Source: Peptoniphilus_E sp964345555
Lineage (GTDB): Bacteria; Bacillota; Clostridia; Tissierellales; Peptoniphilaceae
DNA: 19,284 bases
NCBI GenBank assembly: GCA_964345555.1
Contig: CAYFRD010000029.1
Coordinates: forward strand, 1-19,284
Direction: 5' to 3'
A program made the translations under genes and the position numbers. Below are positions 1 through 8,150 of the stretch, in pieces. How positions within the stretch are numbered: the first letter of the stretch is position 1; the number at the start of each line of letters is the position of its first letter. The notes below the pieces were generated by a model that worked only from the letters and a program-made list of their open reading frames with translations, was not told the DNA's origin and searched no databases.

Positions 1-29
1 CCATCAAAAATCCTTAAGAGGATGGATGG
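1..29 (-). promoter_or_regulatory. Ribosome binding site and start codon of a gene leaving the window leftward
   Basis: On the minus strand AAGGA (positions 15-11) lies six bases before an ATG (4-2), a good Shine-Dalgarno and start geometry for a gene whose body is outside the window. The same bases can fold: CCATC (29-25) pairs with GATGG (5-1), which contains the start codon, and ATCCT (23-19) pairs with AGGAT (14-10), which contains the ribosome binding site. Only the start codon and one further base are visible, so the product cannot be named. Confidence 0.4.
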
Positions 30-182
30 AACACAAACTATTTCACACTACCTAAGTTATGCTAACATATTCCAAAATCGCTTACAATATTTTAAAAAAT
101 TTGCTTCACATAGTAATGTATTAATCAATATTTCAATTAAAATTTAGACTTTTTCTTTCTAAAAGTAACTTTTTTATCCATT

Positions 183-211
183 CTAATAACCTTTAGTTAA
201 TTATTTGTCAA
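183..211 (-). promoter_or_regulatory. Possible sigma-A promoter for the leftward gene at the window edge
   Basis: The minus strand has a perfect TTGACA (211-206), a 17-base spacer and TATTAG (188-183), a four-of-six match to TATAAT. It lies just after the terminator of the gyrase/sigma operon and would give a leader of about 170 bases before the ATG at position 4. The rest of 1-306 is AT-rich, with no convincing gene and no riboswitch I recognise. Confidence 0.45.
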
Positions 212-251
212 TTTTTCACTGAATTAAATCCTTTAGTACAAAATTTATGAC

Positions 252-291
252 AAACAAAAAAGCGTAACCTGTATTTTACAAGTTACGCTTT
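252..291 (-). terminator. Intrinsic terminator of the dnaA-to-PsiE gene train
   Basis: AAAGCGTAAC (259-268) pairs perfectly with GTTACGCTTT (282-291). An inner TGTA/TACA pairing around a three-base loop extends the stem past one mismatch. On the minus strand the stem runs into a TTTTTTGTTTG tract, so it terminates leftward transcription. There is no equally good T-run on the plus strand. Confidence 0.85.
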
Positions 292-306
292 CATTGTGAT
301 TTTTTA

Positions 307-375
307 TTAAAATTTTAAAACTTCCTTAAGCTCTTCATATTCCAGCTGCTTATAAGACTTAGGCTTAATTACCAT
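307..375 (-). CDS. Possible 22-residue small protein
   Basis: This short ORF starts with ATG at 375 and ends with TAA at 307. Its GAGG ribosome binding site (388-385) overlaps the last codons and stop region of the PsiE-like gene, nine bases upstream. The peptide begins MVIKPKSYKQLEYEE and is charged and Lys/Glu-rich, with no membrane segment; its second half could form an amphipathic helix. It is the last ORF before the operon terminator. I recognise no family. The support is the ribosome binding site, operon position and tight spacing; a chance ORF of this length cannot be excluded. Confidence 0.4.
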   Translation of the reverse strand: MVIKPKSYKQLEYEELKEVLKF

Positions 376-392
376 TTTGTTTAACCTCTTAT

Positions 393-1040
393 TTATTCAT
401 TTTTACCGACCTTGTGTATTGATACTTCTTCGATAAGGCCATTACTTACTTTTTTAATTTCGTAGATGTAGTCGTTGTCTTCAATCATCTGTCCTTCTTC
501 AATTTCCATTCCCTTTAAGTCCAGTAGCTTTGAAACCAATCCTCCTATGGTTACAGAATCTGATGATTCTATTTTATAGTTATAGATTCTGTTTATTTCT
601 TCAATTTCAGATGCTCCTGAAAATACTTTTTCGCTACTCATAATTTTCATACTTGCTGAACCGGTTCCCTTTGATAAAAATTTTCTTGTGATGAACAGTA
701 TGGTTATTGCTACTACCCCCAGGAGAATATCAAACATATCGTCGGATTTTATCAACATTTTTCTTGCTATAACCAGAGTTATTAGGTGCACTGTAGTTGT
801 ATCGTTTTGTGTTACCAATAGTAATATAAATTCCATTGCTATTACCATCATCAACACATGAGATAGAAAGTTGTTAAAAAGAGTTGCACTTATTTCAACG
901 TCGTTTTGAAGTATTTTTATATAATATTTCATAATGTCAGGAACTGATATTATTATTCCAATTATGAGCATGATAGATATCAATACTTCAAATACAAATA
1001 TAGCTTTGTTTAGATATAGCATAAATTTTTTTCGGTTCAT
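393..1040 (-). CDS. PsiE-like membrane protein with C-terminal CorC/HlyC-type domain
   Basis: This 215-residue protein has about four hydrophobic segments (near residues 13-33, 57-78, 84-97 and 104-120). Their arrangement, and the VHLITLVIARKML-like segment, resemble the PsiE (phosphate-starvation-inducible) membrane family. A soluble C-terminal part (about 160-211) has the GGLVSKLL...G..IEEG pattern of the transporter-associated CorC_HlyC domain found at the ends of CBS-domain transporters, here without CBS domains. No biochemical function is established for such proteins. The ATG at 1040 has a GGAGG site lying inside the last codons of the sigma gene, one base away, so the two are probably translationally coupled. 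The family call is from pattern recognition, not a search. Confidence 0.65.
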   Translation of the reverse strand: MNRKKFMLYLNKAIFVFEVLISIMLIIGIIISVPDIMKYYIKILQNDVEISATLFNNFLSHVLMMVIAMEFILLLVTQNDTTTVHLITLVIARKMLIKSDDMFDILLGVVAITILFITRKFLSKGTGSASMKIMSSEKVFSGASEIEEINRIYNYKIESSDSVTIGGLVSKLLDLKGMEIEEGQMIEDNDYIYEIKKVSNGLIEEVSIHKVGKNE

Positions 1041-1041
1041 G

Positions 1042-1830
1042 TTATGCCTCCAAGGTTTTTATCATTTCTTTTTTCATTTTACTCAAGACTTTTTTTTCTA
1101 TTCTTGATACGGTCATTTGTGAAATGTCCAGTTTTTTTGCTATTGATACTTGTGTGCTCCTGTTGAAGTATCTTTCTATCAATATGGTTTTTTCTACTTC
1201 ATTTAAGTCGGACATGGCTTTTTCAAGTAAGTCGTTGACTTCTATCTTGTCAAAATATTTTTCATCTATACCTATTAAATCTCCTAAGTTGATCTCTTTG
1301 TCATCTCCGTTTAAATCATAAACTACGTCTAAAGATTGTGGAGAATAGACTTTACTTGCTTCTATGGTCTCAAGGATTTCTTCAGGTGTGGTGTTTAAGT
1401 AATCTGCTATTTCATTCACTGTAGGAGTTTTTTGGTATTGTTGCGAAAGATGGACTCTTGCGTTGTTTATTTTTTTTGATAGTTCCTGTATTCTTCTGGG
1501 AACTCTTATGGTCCATCCTTTGTCCCTGAAATATTTTTTAATTTCTCCTATTATTGTAGGTGTTGCGAAGGAAGAAAATTCAAATCCCTTTGACAGATCG
1601 TATCTCTCTATGGCATATATTAATCCTATGGATGCTACTTGAAATATATCGTCATAGTCTATACCTCTGCCGGCGTATTTTTTAGATAGAACTTCAGCGA
1701 TGTAGAGGTGTTCCTTTATTAGAATATCTCTTATTTCCATGTCCTTTGTTTTTTCATATTCTTTAAACAGATCTTTTCTTTCTTCTTTGGTAAGTTTTCT
1801 GTTTAATTTATAGTATTGTTCGGCATTCAT
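1042..1830 (-). CDS. RNA polymerase sigma factor of the SigB/SigF/SigG group
   Basis: This 262-residue group 3 sigma-70 factor has region 2 at about residues 30-110, with the subgroup hallmark GEIKKYFRDKGWTIRVPRR that binds the -10 element and core polymerase. Region 3 follows, and region 4 has a helix-turn-helix near the end (QVSIAKKLDISQMTVSRIEKK) for -35 recognition. It directs RNA polymerase to a special promoter set when not held by an anti-sigma factor. It is third in an anti-anti-sigma, anti-sigma, sigma series, the same order as the spoIIA operon, but sits directly behind gyrA. The ATG at 1830 has a weak AGGT site overlapping the upstream gene's TAG. A general-stress role is more likely than sporulation if this is a non-spore-forming coccus, but the sequence alone cannot decide. 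Confidence 0.88.
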   Translation of the reverse strand: MNAEQYYKLNRKLTKEERKDLFKEYEKTKDMEIRDILIKEHLYIAEVLSKKYAGRGIDYDDIFQVASIGLIYAIERYDLSKGFEFSSFATPTIIGEIKKYFRDKGWTIRVPRRIQELSKKINNARVHLSQQYQKTPTVNEIADYLNTTPEEILETIEASKVYSPQSLDVVYDLNGDDKEINLGDLIGIDEKYFDKIEVNDLLEKAMSDLNEVEKTILIERYFNRSTQVSIAKKLDISQMTVSRIEKKVLSKMKKEMIKTLEA

Positions 1831-1838
1831 ATTATTAC

Positions 1839-2186
1839 CTACACTTTTGCAGTTATTATTAAACTTTCATCTTCTATTTCACATTTATCTACAAGACATT
1901 CCACTATCATCAATGGAAGCGATACTTCATCCAAGTTTCCTACATCTTTTTTGCAGATGTTTCCTATTTGGATTTTTATTTCATCGCCCGATACTGTAAA
2001 TTCAACTTCTATTGTTTCTTTACAGTCCAGTTTAAGTGCTATGTTCAGGCATTCGCTAAGTGCCATTTTTAAATCTTCTATTTTGTCTATATCAAAATTC
2101 ATACCTGTCAATATTCCCGATAAGAATAGTCTTAGGGAACTGAAATACTTGGCATTTGCGGGAATTTTGAGAATTATTGTTTCCAT
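1839..2186 (-). CDS. Degenerate RsbW/SpoIIAB-like anti-sigma factor
   Basis: This 115-residue protein sits where RsbW or SpoIIAB would be, between a STAS antagonist and a sigma factor. Residues 35-52 (IEDLKMALSECLNIALK) align with the N-box helix of GHKL anti-sigma kinases, keeping the Glu (E45). The Asn that coordinates Mg-ATP falls on I49. The DxGxG motif is replaced by NICKK (76-80), and the glycine-rich ATP lid before the last helix is VSLPL. It is also shorter than the usual 140-160 residues. It may still bind the sigma factor but probably does not bind ATP or phosphorylate its partner normally. The ATG at 2186 has GAGGT overlapping the end of the STAS gene, three bases away. Confidence 0.75.
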   Translation of the reverse strand: METIILKIPANAKYFSSLRLFLSGILTGMNFDIDKIEDLKMALSECLNIALKLDCKETIEVEFTVSGDEIKIQIGNICKKDVGNLDEVSLPLMIVECLVDKCEIEDESLIITAKV

Positions 2187-2189
2187 TTT

Positions 2190-2492
2190 TTACCTCATTT
2201 CAAATATATTGTCCAGTTTTGTTATAGTGAACAGTTTTTTTATGCTGGGTTTTATGTTTTGAACGGAAAATTTATGTTCATTTTTTTCGATTTCATTCAA
2301 TATATACATAAATGCTCCCAGACCTGTAGAATCAATATATTCTAAATTAGTTCCGTCTATTAGTATATTTTTTTGATTTTCTTTGTAAAGATCCAAGACT
2401 TCTTTTTTAAATTTTGGAGTGGTATATACGTCCAGTTCCCCTTGCGGATAAATTATGAGCTCTTCCTTTACTTCATGTTTTATATTAAACAC
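2190..2492 (-). CDS. STAS-domain anti-sigma factor antagonist (SpoIIAA/RsbV type)
   Basis: This 100-residue protein is essentially one STAS domain. The key motif IDSTGLG (residues 53-59) keeps the serine after the aspartate (S55) that is phosphorylated in SpoIIAA (Ser58) and RsbV. Unphosphorylated antagonist normally binds the anti-sigma factor and frees sigma. The start is GTG at 2492, five bases after AAGGAGG, and the gap from gyrA is only 10 bases, so it is very likely co-transcribed with the gyrase genes. The serine is conserved although the neighbouring anti-sigma protein lacks kinase motifs, so any phosphorylation probably comes from another kinase. Confidence 0.85.
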   Translation of the reverse strand: MFNIKHEVKEELIIYPQGELDVYTTPKFKKEVLDLYKENQKNILIDGTNLEYIDSTGLGAFMYILNEIEKNEHKFSVQNIKPSIKKLFTITKLDNIFEMR

Positions 2493-2502
2493 AGTTTCCT
2501 CC

Positions 2503-4923
2503 TTAATCTCCGATGTATGTAGCCACAGCTACTACTTCGGAATCCGTTATATTCATGAGCTTTACTCCTGATGTGGCACGTCCCATGGTGGATATTTCAT
2601 CTACTTTTATTCTTATGATGATTCCTTCCACGGTTATTATCATTATTTCATCTTCCTTATCAACTACCTTTGAGGATACAAGGTTGCCTGTTTTTGATTT
2701 GGATCTGTAGGTTATCATGCCTTTTCCGGCGCGAGATTGTGTTCTGTATTCGGTCATTGGTGTTATTTTTCCATATCCCTTTTCAGAAATTACCAACATA
2801 AATTTTTGATCATCGGCTATTTGACATCCTACTACTTCATCATCTTCATCCAGTTCAATCGCCTTTACTCCCATGGAATTTCTTGCTGTATTTCTAACGT
2901 CTTTTTCGGAAAATCTTATGGATTTACCTTTTTTAGTGGCAATTACCACATCTTCATTGCCATTGGTGAGCATAGTTGCGATGATGGAATCCTCTTCTTT
3001 TAAATTCATGGAAATTATGCCTGTTTTTCTGATATTTTGGTATTCTTCAAAGGATGTTTTCTTTACAATTCCCTTTTTAGTTGCCATTAATATATTTAAG
3101 TCGGGATCGAATTCCCTCACCGGTATTATGGATTGAATGGTTTCTCCTGCTGATAATTCCAACAGATTGACTATCGCCATTCCCCTTGCCTGTCTTGAAC
3201 TTTCAGGTATTTCGTATGTTTTAAGTCTATATACTCTTCCTAAATTTGTAAAGAATAATATTGAGTCATGGCTTGATGTCACAAACAGATCGCACACAAA
3301 ATCTCCGTCCTTGGTACTCAAAGCGGATATACCTCTTCCACCTCTTCGTTGAGGTTTGTAAGTTCCTTCGGGCATTCTTTTTATATAGCCAAGTTTTGTA
3401 AGCGTGATTACAACATCTTCCTCTTTGATTATATCTTCTATGTCTATTTCAGATTCAGAAGATTTTATGACAGTTCTTCTTAGATCAGAATATTTTTCCT
3501 TGATTTCATTGAGTTCTTCTTTTATTTTAGTCATTAATTTGGAGTGGTCTTCTAAAATTTCAGTCAGTTCTCTAATAGTTTTAAGAAGTTCATTGTATTC
3601 GTTATCAAGCTTTTCCCTTTCCAATCCTGTGAGTCGTTTGATTCTCATGTCCAATATAGCTTGACCTTGAATATCTGAAAGTCCGAATTCAACTGTGAAT
3701 TTTTCCTTAGCTTCATCATCATCCTTTGATGATCTTACTATCTCTATAATCCTGTCTATATTGTCAAGTGCTATTTTAAGTCCTTCAACTATATGTGCTC
3801 TTGCCTTTGATTTATCTAAATCAAATTTGGTCCTTCTGGTCACAACTTCTATTTGATGATCAACATAATGAGAAATAAGTTCTTTAAGATTTAAAACCTT
3901 GGGTACACCGTTTACAAGAGCCAAGTTTATTATCCCGAAGGTTATCTGCATTTGAGTATTTTTGTAAAGTTTGTTTAAAACTACATTGGGATGTGCATCT
4001 CTTTTTAAATCTATTACTATTCTGATTCCCTTTCGTGAGGATTCATCTCTAATTGCGGAGATTCCCTCTATTGTCTTATCCTTTACCAAAGACGCTATTT
4101 TAACTATTAAGTTGGATTTATTTACTTGGTAGGGAATTTCTCTTACTATTATACGTTGCTTATTTTTTACTTCTTCTATTTCTGCAACAGCTCTTATTTG
4201 AACTTTGCCCCTACCTGTTTCATAGGCTTCTTTTATACCTTCTCTCCCCATTATATAAGCACCTGTAGGGAAATCCGGCCCCTTTATGTCTTTCATAAGT
4301 TCTTTGATAGTGATGTCTTCGTTATCTATAAAACTTATTACTCCATCTATTACCTCTCTTAAATTGTGAGGAGGCATATTTGTCGCCATACCTACAGCTA
4401 TTCCAGCCGATCCGTTTACTAAAAGGTTAGGAAATCTCGCAGGAAGTACCACAGGTTCAATTTCTTCTTCATCGAAGTTTGGTACCATGTCTACTGTATC
4501 TTTATTTATATCTCGCAGCATTTCAAGTGCTAATCTCGCCATTCGCACTTCAGTATAACGCATTGCAGCTGCTCCGTCTCCGTCTACATTTCCGAAGTTA
4601 CCTTGTCCGTCCACCAAGGGATATCTTGTATTGAAAGGTTGGGCAAGTCTGACTGCAGCATCATAGATGGATGAATCACCGTGCGGGTGAAATTTACCCA
4701 TTACATCTCCGACAAGCCTTGCGGATTTTTTATAAGGACCTCCTGGATTTAGTCCCAAAACTTGCATTCCATACAATATTCTTCTGTGGACAGGTTTTAA
4801 ACCGTCCTTTACATCAGGTAATGCACGGGATACTATTACACTCATGGAATATTCGAGGTAAGACTTCCTCATTTTTTCCGACAGCTTTACATCGACTATT
4901 CCACTGTTTGAAAATTCACTCAT
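2503..4923 (-). CDS. gyrA: DNA gyrase subunit A
   Basis: This 806-residue protein is the breakage-reunion subunit of DNA gyrase, which with GyrB introduces negative supercoils using ATP. The catalytic tyrosine is Y123 in AAAMRYTEVRMA. The quinolone-resistance region reads HPHGDSSIYD (79-88), with wild-type-like serine at 84 (E. coli 83) and aspartate at 88 (E. coli 87), so no classical quinolone-resistance substitution is visible there. The C-terminal DNA-wrapping domain carries the GyrA box QRRGGRG, which marks gyrase rather than topoisomerase IV. The ATG at 4923 follows GGAGG, and the gap from gyrB is eight bases. Confidence 0.97.
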   Translation of the reverse strand: MSEFSNSGIVDVKLSEKMRKSYLEYSMSVIVSRALPDVKDGLKPVHRRILYGMQVLGLNPGGPYKKSARLVGDVMGKFHPHGDSSIYDAAVRLAQPFNTRYPLVDGQGNFGNVDGDGAAAMRYTEVRMARLALEMLRDINKDTVDMVPNFDEEEIEPVVLPARFPNLLVNGSAGIAVGMATNMPPHNLREVIDGVISFIDNEDITIKELMKDIKGPDFPTGAYIMGREGIKEAYETGRGKVQIRAVAEIEEVKNKQRIIVREIPYQVNKSNLIVKIASLVKDKTIEGISAIRDESSRKGIRIVIDLKRDAHPNVVLNKLYKNTQMQITFGIINLALVNGVPKVLNLKELISHYVDHQIEVVTRRTKFDLDKSKARAHIVEGLKIALDNIDRIIEIVRSSKDDDEAKEKFTVEFGLSDIQGQAILDMRIKRLTGLEREKLDNEYNELLKTIRELTEILEDHSKLMTKIKEELNEIKEKYSDLRRTVIKSSESEIDIEDIIKEEDVVITLTKLGYIKRMPEGTYKPQRRGGRGISALSTKDGDFVCDLFVTSSHDSILFFTNLGRVYRLKTYEIPESSRQARGMAIVNLLELSAGETIQSIIPVREFDPDLNILMATKKGIVKKTSFEEYQNIRKTGIISMNLKEEDSIIATMLTNGNEDVVIATKKGKSIRFSEKDVRNTARNSMGVKAIELDEDDEVVGCQIADDQKFMLVISEKGYGKITPMTEYRTQSRAGKGMITYRSKSKTGNLVSSKVVDKEDEIMIITVEGIIIRIKVDEISTMGRATSGVKLMNITDSEVVAVATYIGD

Positions 4924-4931
4924 ATTTCCTC

Positions 4932-6848
4932 CTATGCATCTATATAATCAACATATTTTGCATTTTCTTGTATAAATTCACGTCTGGGTTCAACTTCAGA
5001 TCCCATGAGCATGTCAAAAGTTTCATCGGCATAGACCAAATCGTCCAGTTCTACCTTCAATAATATTCTGTGGTCAGGATTCATGGTAGTCTCCCAAAGA
5101 TCTTCCGCATTCATTTCTCCAAGACCTTTGTATCTCTTTATTTCATATTTTTTATCTCTTCCCAGTTCCTTGAGGGCACTTTGAAGTTCCGCTTCATCGT
5201 AACAGTATCTCACAGCTTTGTTTCTGTTTAAAATTCCAAAAAGCGGAGGTTTAGCCACATATACATGACCTTCTTCTATAAGAGGTCTTAAATATCTGAA
5301 TAAAAATGTCAGCAGCAGTGTCATTATATGAGCACCATCTATATCGGCATCTGTCATTATTATTATTTTGTTGTATCTTAGATCTTCGATATTAAAATCC
5401 TCTCCGATACCTGTTCCGAAGGCAGTGATCATTGCCTTTATTTCTTCCGAATTCAAAACTCTATCTATTCTTGCCTTTTCCACATTCATTATTTTACCTC
5501 TTAGAGGTAAAATGGCCTGATAAGTGGAATCTCTTGCATCAGTTGCAGAACCTCCTGCAGAGTTACCTTCCACCAGAAATATCTCCGTAGTTTCATTATC
5601 TGTATTTTGACAGTCCTTTAACTTTCCGGGGAGTGCCATGCTGTCCAAGATGTTTTTCTTTCTTGAAAGATCCCTTGCCTTACGAGCAGCTTCTCTGGCT
5701 CTTCTGGCAGAAAGTGCCTTATCCAGTACGGATTTTGCTATCTTGGGATTTTCTTCCAAGAAGTTCTCCAAATTTTCAGATAAAACAGAATCAACTATAC
5801 CTCTGATTTCTGAATTTCCCAATTTAGCCTTGGTCTGTCCCTCGAATTGAGGATTTGGAAGCTTGACAGATATCACAGCTGTGAGTCCTTCTCTGACATC
5901 TTCTCCTGAAAGATTTTCTTCCTTTTCTTTTATTATGTTGTACTTTCTTCCGTAGTCATTTATGGTTCTTGTGAGTGCTGATCTCAAACCTGATAGGTGA
6001 GTTCCGCCTTCTTCAGTATTTATATTGTTTGCGAAAGTGAGAACAGTTTCACTGTAGGAATCCGTGTATTGCAAAGCTACTTCCACTGCAACTTTTTCTC
6101 TGGTTTCATCTATATATATTATTTTTTTATGAATCGCATTTTTCTTTTTATTTATGAATTCCACGAAGGATTTTATTCCACCTTCGTAGAGATAAGTTTC
6201 TCTTTTATCTTTTCTTCTGTCTATAAATTCTATCTTTATGCCTTTATTAAGAAATGCCATCTCTCTAAATCTTCTGGACAGTACTTCATCATTGAATTCT
6301 ACAGTATCAAATATTTCTCCGTCGGGCACAAAGTATATTTTTGTTCCTGTATCAGATTTATCCGTAGTTCCGATTATTTCAAGGTTGCTTACAGCATTGC
6401 CTCTGGAGAATTTCTGTTGGTGTATTTTTCCATTTCTCTTAATAGTTACAACTAATTCTATTGAAAGAGCATTTACAACTGAAACACCTACTCCGTGCAG
6501 ACCTCCGGATACTGAATAAGCTTTGTTGTTGAATTTACCTCCGGCATGAAGTATGGTCAACACTGTTTCAACTGTGCTTTTTTTAGTCTGAGGATGAATT
6601 TCCGTTGGTATTCCCGAACCGTTATCAGTTACAGATATAGCACCGTTTTCATAAATTTCTATTATTATGTGGTCGCAGATTCCTGCCAAGGCTTCATCTA
6701 TGGAGTTGTCAACTACTTCATAGACCAAGTGATGAAGTCCTTTTTCTCCTGTTGAGCCGATATACATACCCGGTCTTTTTCGCACAGGTTCAAGACCTGT
6801 TAAGACCTGAATATCCTCGGCACCGTAGTGTCTTTCATTGTTATTCAT
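4932..6848 (-). CDS. gyrB: DNA gyrase subunit B
   Basis: This 638-residue ATPase subunit of gyrase has the GHKL ATP-binding site at its N terminus: N-box E44...N48 in YEVVDNSIDEA, DNGSG (75-79) and GGLHGVG (115-121). The C-terminal TOPRIM domain has EIFLVEG (422-428) and the metal-binding DADID (500-504), followed by the conserved KRYKGLGEMN. Length is normal for a Gram-positive GyrB. The first A of its ATG is also the last base of the recF stop codon (TAATG), with AGGAGA just upstream, so translation is probably coupled to recF. Confidence 0.97.
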   Translation of the reverse strand: MNNNERHYGAEDIQVLTGLEPVRKRPGMYIGSTGEKGLHHLVYEVVDNSIDEALAGICDHIIIEIYENGAISVTDNGSGIPTEIHPQTKKSTVETVLTILHAGGKFNNKAYSVSGGLHGVGVSVVNALSIELVVTIKRNGKIHQQKFSRGNAVSNLEIIGTTDKSDTGTKIYFVPDGEIFDTVEFNDEVLSRRFREMAFLNKGIKIEFIDRRKDKRETYLYEGGIKSFVEFINKKKNAIHKKIIYIDETREKVAVEVALQYTDSYSETVLTFANNINTEEGGTHLSGLRSALTRTINDYGRKYNIIKEKEENLSGEDVREGLTAVISVKLPNPQFEGQTKAKLGNSEIRGIVDSVLSENLENFLEENPKIAKSVLDKALSARRAREAARKARDLSRKKNILDSMALPGKLKDCQNTDNETTEIFLVEGNSAGGSATDARDSTYQAILPLRGKIMNVEKARIDRVLNSEEIKAMITAFGTGIGEDFNIEDLRYNKIIIMTDADIDGAHIMTLLLTFLFRYLRPLIEEGHVYVAKPPLFGILNRNKAVRYCYDEAELQSALKELGRDKKYEIKRYKGLGEMNAEDLWETTMNPDHRILLKVELDDLVYADETFDMLMGSEVEPRREFIQENAKYVDYIDA

Positions 6849-7951
6849 TACATTCTCCTGTCTATATTAAAAATTTTTCCCTTTTCAACTTTGTAGATAC
6901 TTCCCTTCAAATCTTCAATTGCCAAATCATAACTTGTGGAGGTAATGAAGGTCTGAGTATCTGATATATTATTTATCAAGTATCTTATTCTGTTCCTGTC
7001 AAGTTCTGAAAAAACATCATCTAACAAAAGTATGGGATTGTTCTTTTTGTATTCTATTATTAAATCTATTTCAGATAATTTCAAAGAGAGTACAACTGTC
7101 CTTATCTCACCCTGTGATGCGTAATTCTTCGCAGAAAATCCGTTGATTTTAAAATCCAGATCATCTCTGTGAGGTCCTATGGTGGTGATCCTCTTTTCCA
7201 AATCAACAACAATAGCTTTGCTCAAACTCTCTTTAAAAGTTTTTTCTATATCTTCCTCAATATTAAATGCTATGGTACTCAGGTAAGTTATTTTGAAATC
7301 ATCTCCCCCAGATAAAATTTTGAAGTGATGTTTGCAAAATTTTTCGAATATTCTAAGTATCTTGAGTCTTTCCTTAAGTATCTTCATTCCGTAATTTGCA
7401 AGTTGGAAATTGTAAACTTCCAACAAATTTTTGCAGTGTTCGCCCTTTAAATTGCTCTTTAAAAATTTATTTCTCTGAAAAACTATTTTTTTATAGGCTG
7501 ATAAATTGTATTCGTATCCCGGGCTTATCATGGATATCAAATCATCTAAGTATCTTCTTCTCTCATTGGGAGATTGCTTTATCATATTGATGTCTGAGGG
7601 AGAAAAAATAACAGATCCCAGATTTTTTCTGTATTCTTTTATACTTTCCTGATTCTCGTTTATTTTAAATTTATTAGCTCCCTGCAGATCTATCTCCACT
7701 TCCAATTCATCTTCATATTCGAAATTTAAAATTCGGGATTTAAGCACTGCCTTATTTGAGTCAAGCTTTACAAAATCTCTATCTCTTGAACTTCTGAAGG
7801 ATTTTCCGCAGGTGAGCATGTAAATCCCTTCAAGAAAATTGGTTTTGCCCATGGCGTTTTCTCCCAATAACAAATTCAAATTCGCATTGGGCTGAAAATT
7901 TAAGTATTCATAATTTCTAAATTTAAAAATCTCTAAATTTAAAATTTTCAT
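6848..7951 (-). CDS. recF: RecF recombination mediator
   Basis: This 367-residue SMC-like ATPase helps load RecA at gaps and stalled forks. Walker A is GENAMGKT (30-37), the ABC signature is SQGE in the C-terminal third, and Walker B is ILLLDDVFSELD (around 307-318). It sits between the S4 gene and gyrB, the standard place near the origin in Firmicutes. The start ATG at 7951 lies inside the upstream S4 gene (29 shared bases), preceded by GGTG as ribosome binding site. No truncation is seen. Confidence 0.95.
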   Translation of the reverse strand: MKILNLEIFKFRNYEYLNFQPNANLNLLLGENAMGKTNFLEGIYMLTCGKSFRSSRDRDFVKLDSNKAVLKSRILNFEYEDELEVEIDLQGANKFKINENQESIKEYRKNLGSVIFSPSDINMIKQSPNERRRYLDDLISMISPGYEYNLSAYKKIVFQRNKFLKSNLKGEHCKNLLEVYNFQLANYGMKILKERLKILRIFEKFCKHHFKILSGGDDFKITYLSTIAFNIEEDIEKTFKESLSKAIVVDLEKRITTIGPHRDDLDFKINGFSAKNYASQGEIRTVVLSLKLSEIDLIIEYKKNNPILLLDDVFSELDRNRIRYLINNISDTQTFITSTSYDLAIEDLKGSIYKVEKGKIFNIDRRM

Positions 7952-8141
7952 CGTTCACCAAGTGTTCTTCCGAATTAAATGTGATTTTATCTCCTTTGTG
8001 AAGTTTTTTACCTCTTCTGGTTTCAACTTCTCCATTGACCGTCACTTGACCCGATTGAATTAAAATCTTAGCTTCTCCTCCGCTCTGAACTATGTTGTTC
8101 AGTTTCAAAAAATCGCTTAGTGTAATATAATCTTTTTCCAT
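7923..8141 (-). CDS. yaaA: Small S4-domain RNA-binding protein (YaaA/RlbA type)
   Basis: This 72-residue protein is almost entirely an S4 RNA-binding fold, with ITLSDFLKLNNIVQSGGEAK followed by GQVTVNGEVETRRGKKL. This is the same gene found between dnaN and recF in Bacillus subtilis and many Firmicutes. S4 domains bind structured RNA; a role in ribosome assembly is suggested for the Bacillus homologue, and nothing more can be read here. The ATG at 8141 follows AGGAGA by five bases, and the dnaN stop codon lies nine bases upstream. Confidence 0.88.
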   Translation of the reverse strand: MEKDYITLSDFLKLNNIVQSGGEAKILIQSGQVTVNGEVETRRGKKLHKGDKITFNSEEHLVNDENFKFRDF

Positions 8142-8150
8142 TGTTTTCTC

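Noticed and set aside
137..181. 14-codon minus-strand ORF beginning MDKKVTFRKK after AAAGG
   Set aside because: It is very short, its ribosome binding site lies within the spacer of the predicted promoter, and its ATG falls at or before the expected transcription start.
4671..4690. Quinolone-resistance substitution in GyrA
   Set aside because: Residues 84 (Ser) and 88 (Asp) are the wild-type-like residues at the two main resistance positions.
2513..6964. Several plus-strand ORFs of 60-150 codons opposite gyrA and gyrB
   Set aside because: They lie wholly antisense to well-conserved genes, have no ribosome binding sites or recognisable domains, and are typical shadow frames of AT-rich genes.
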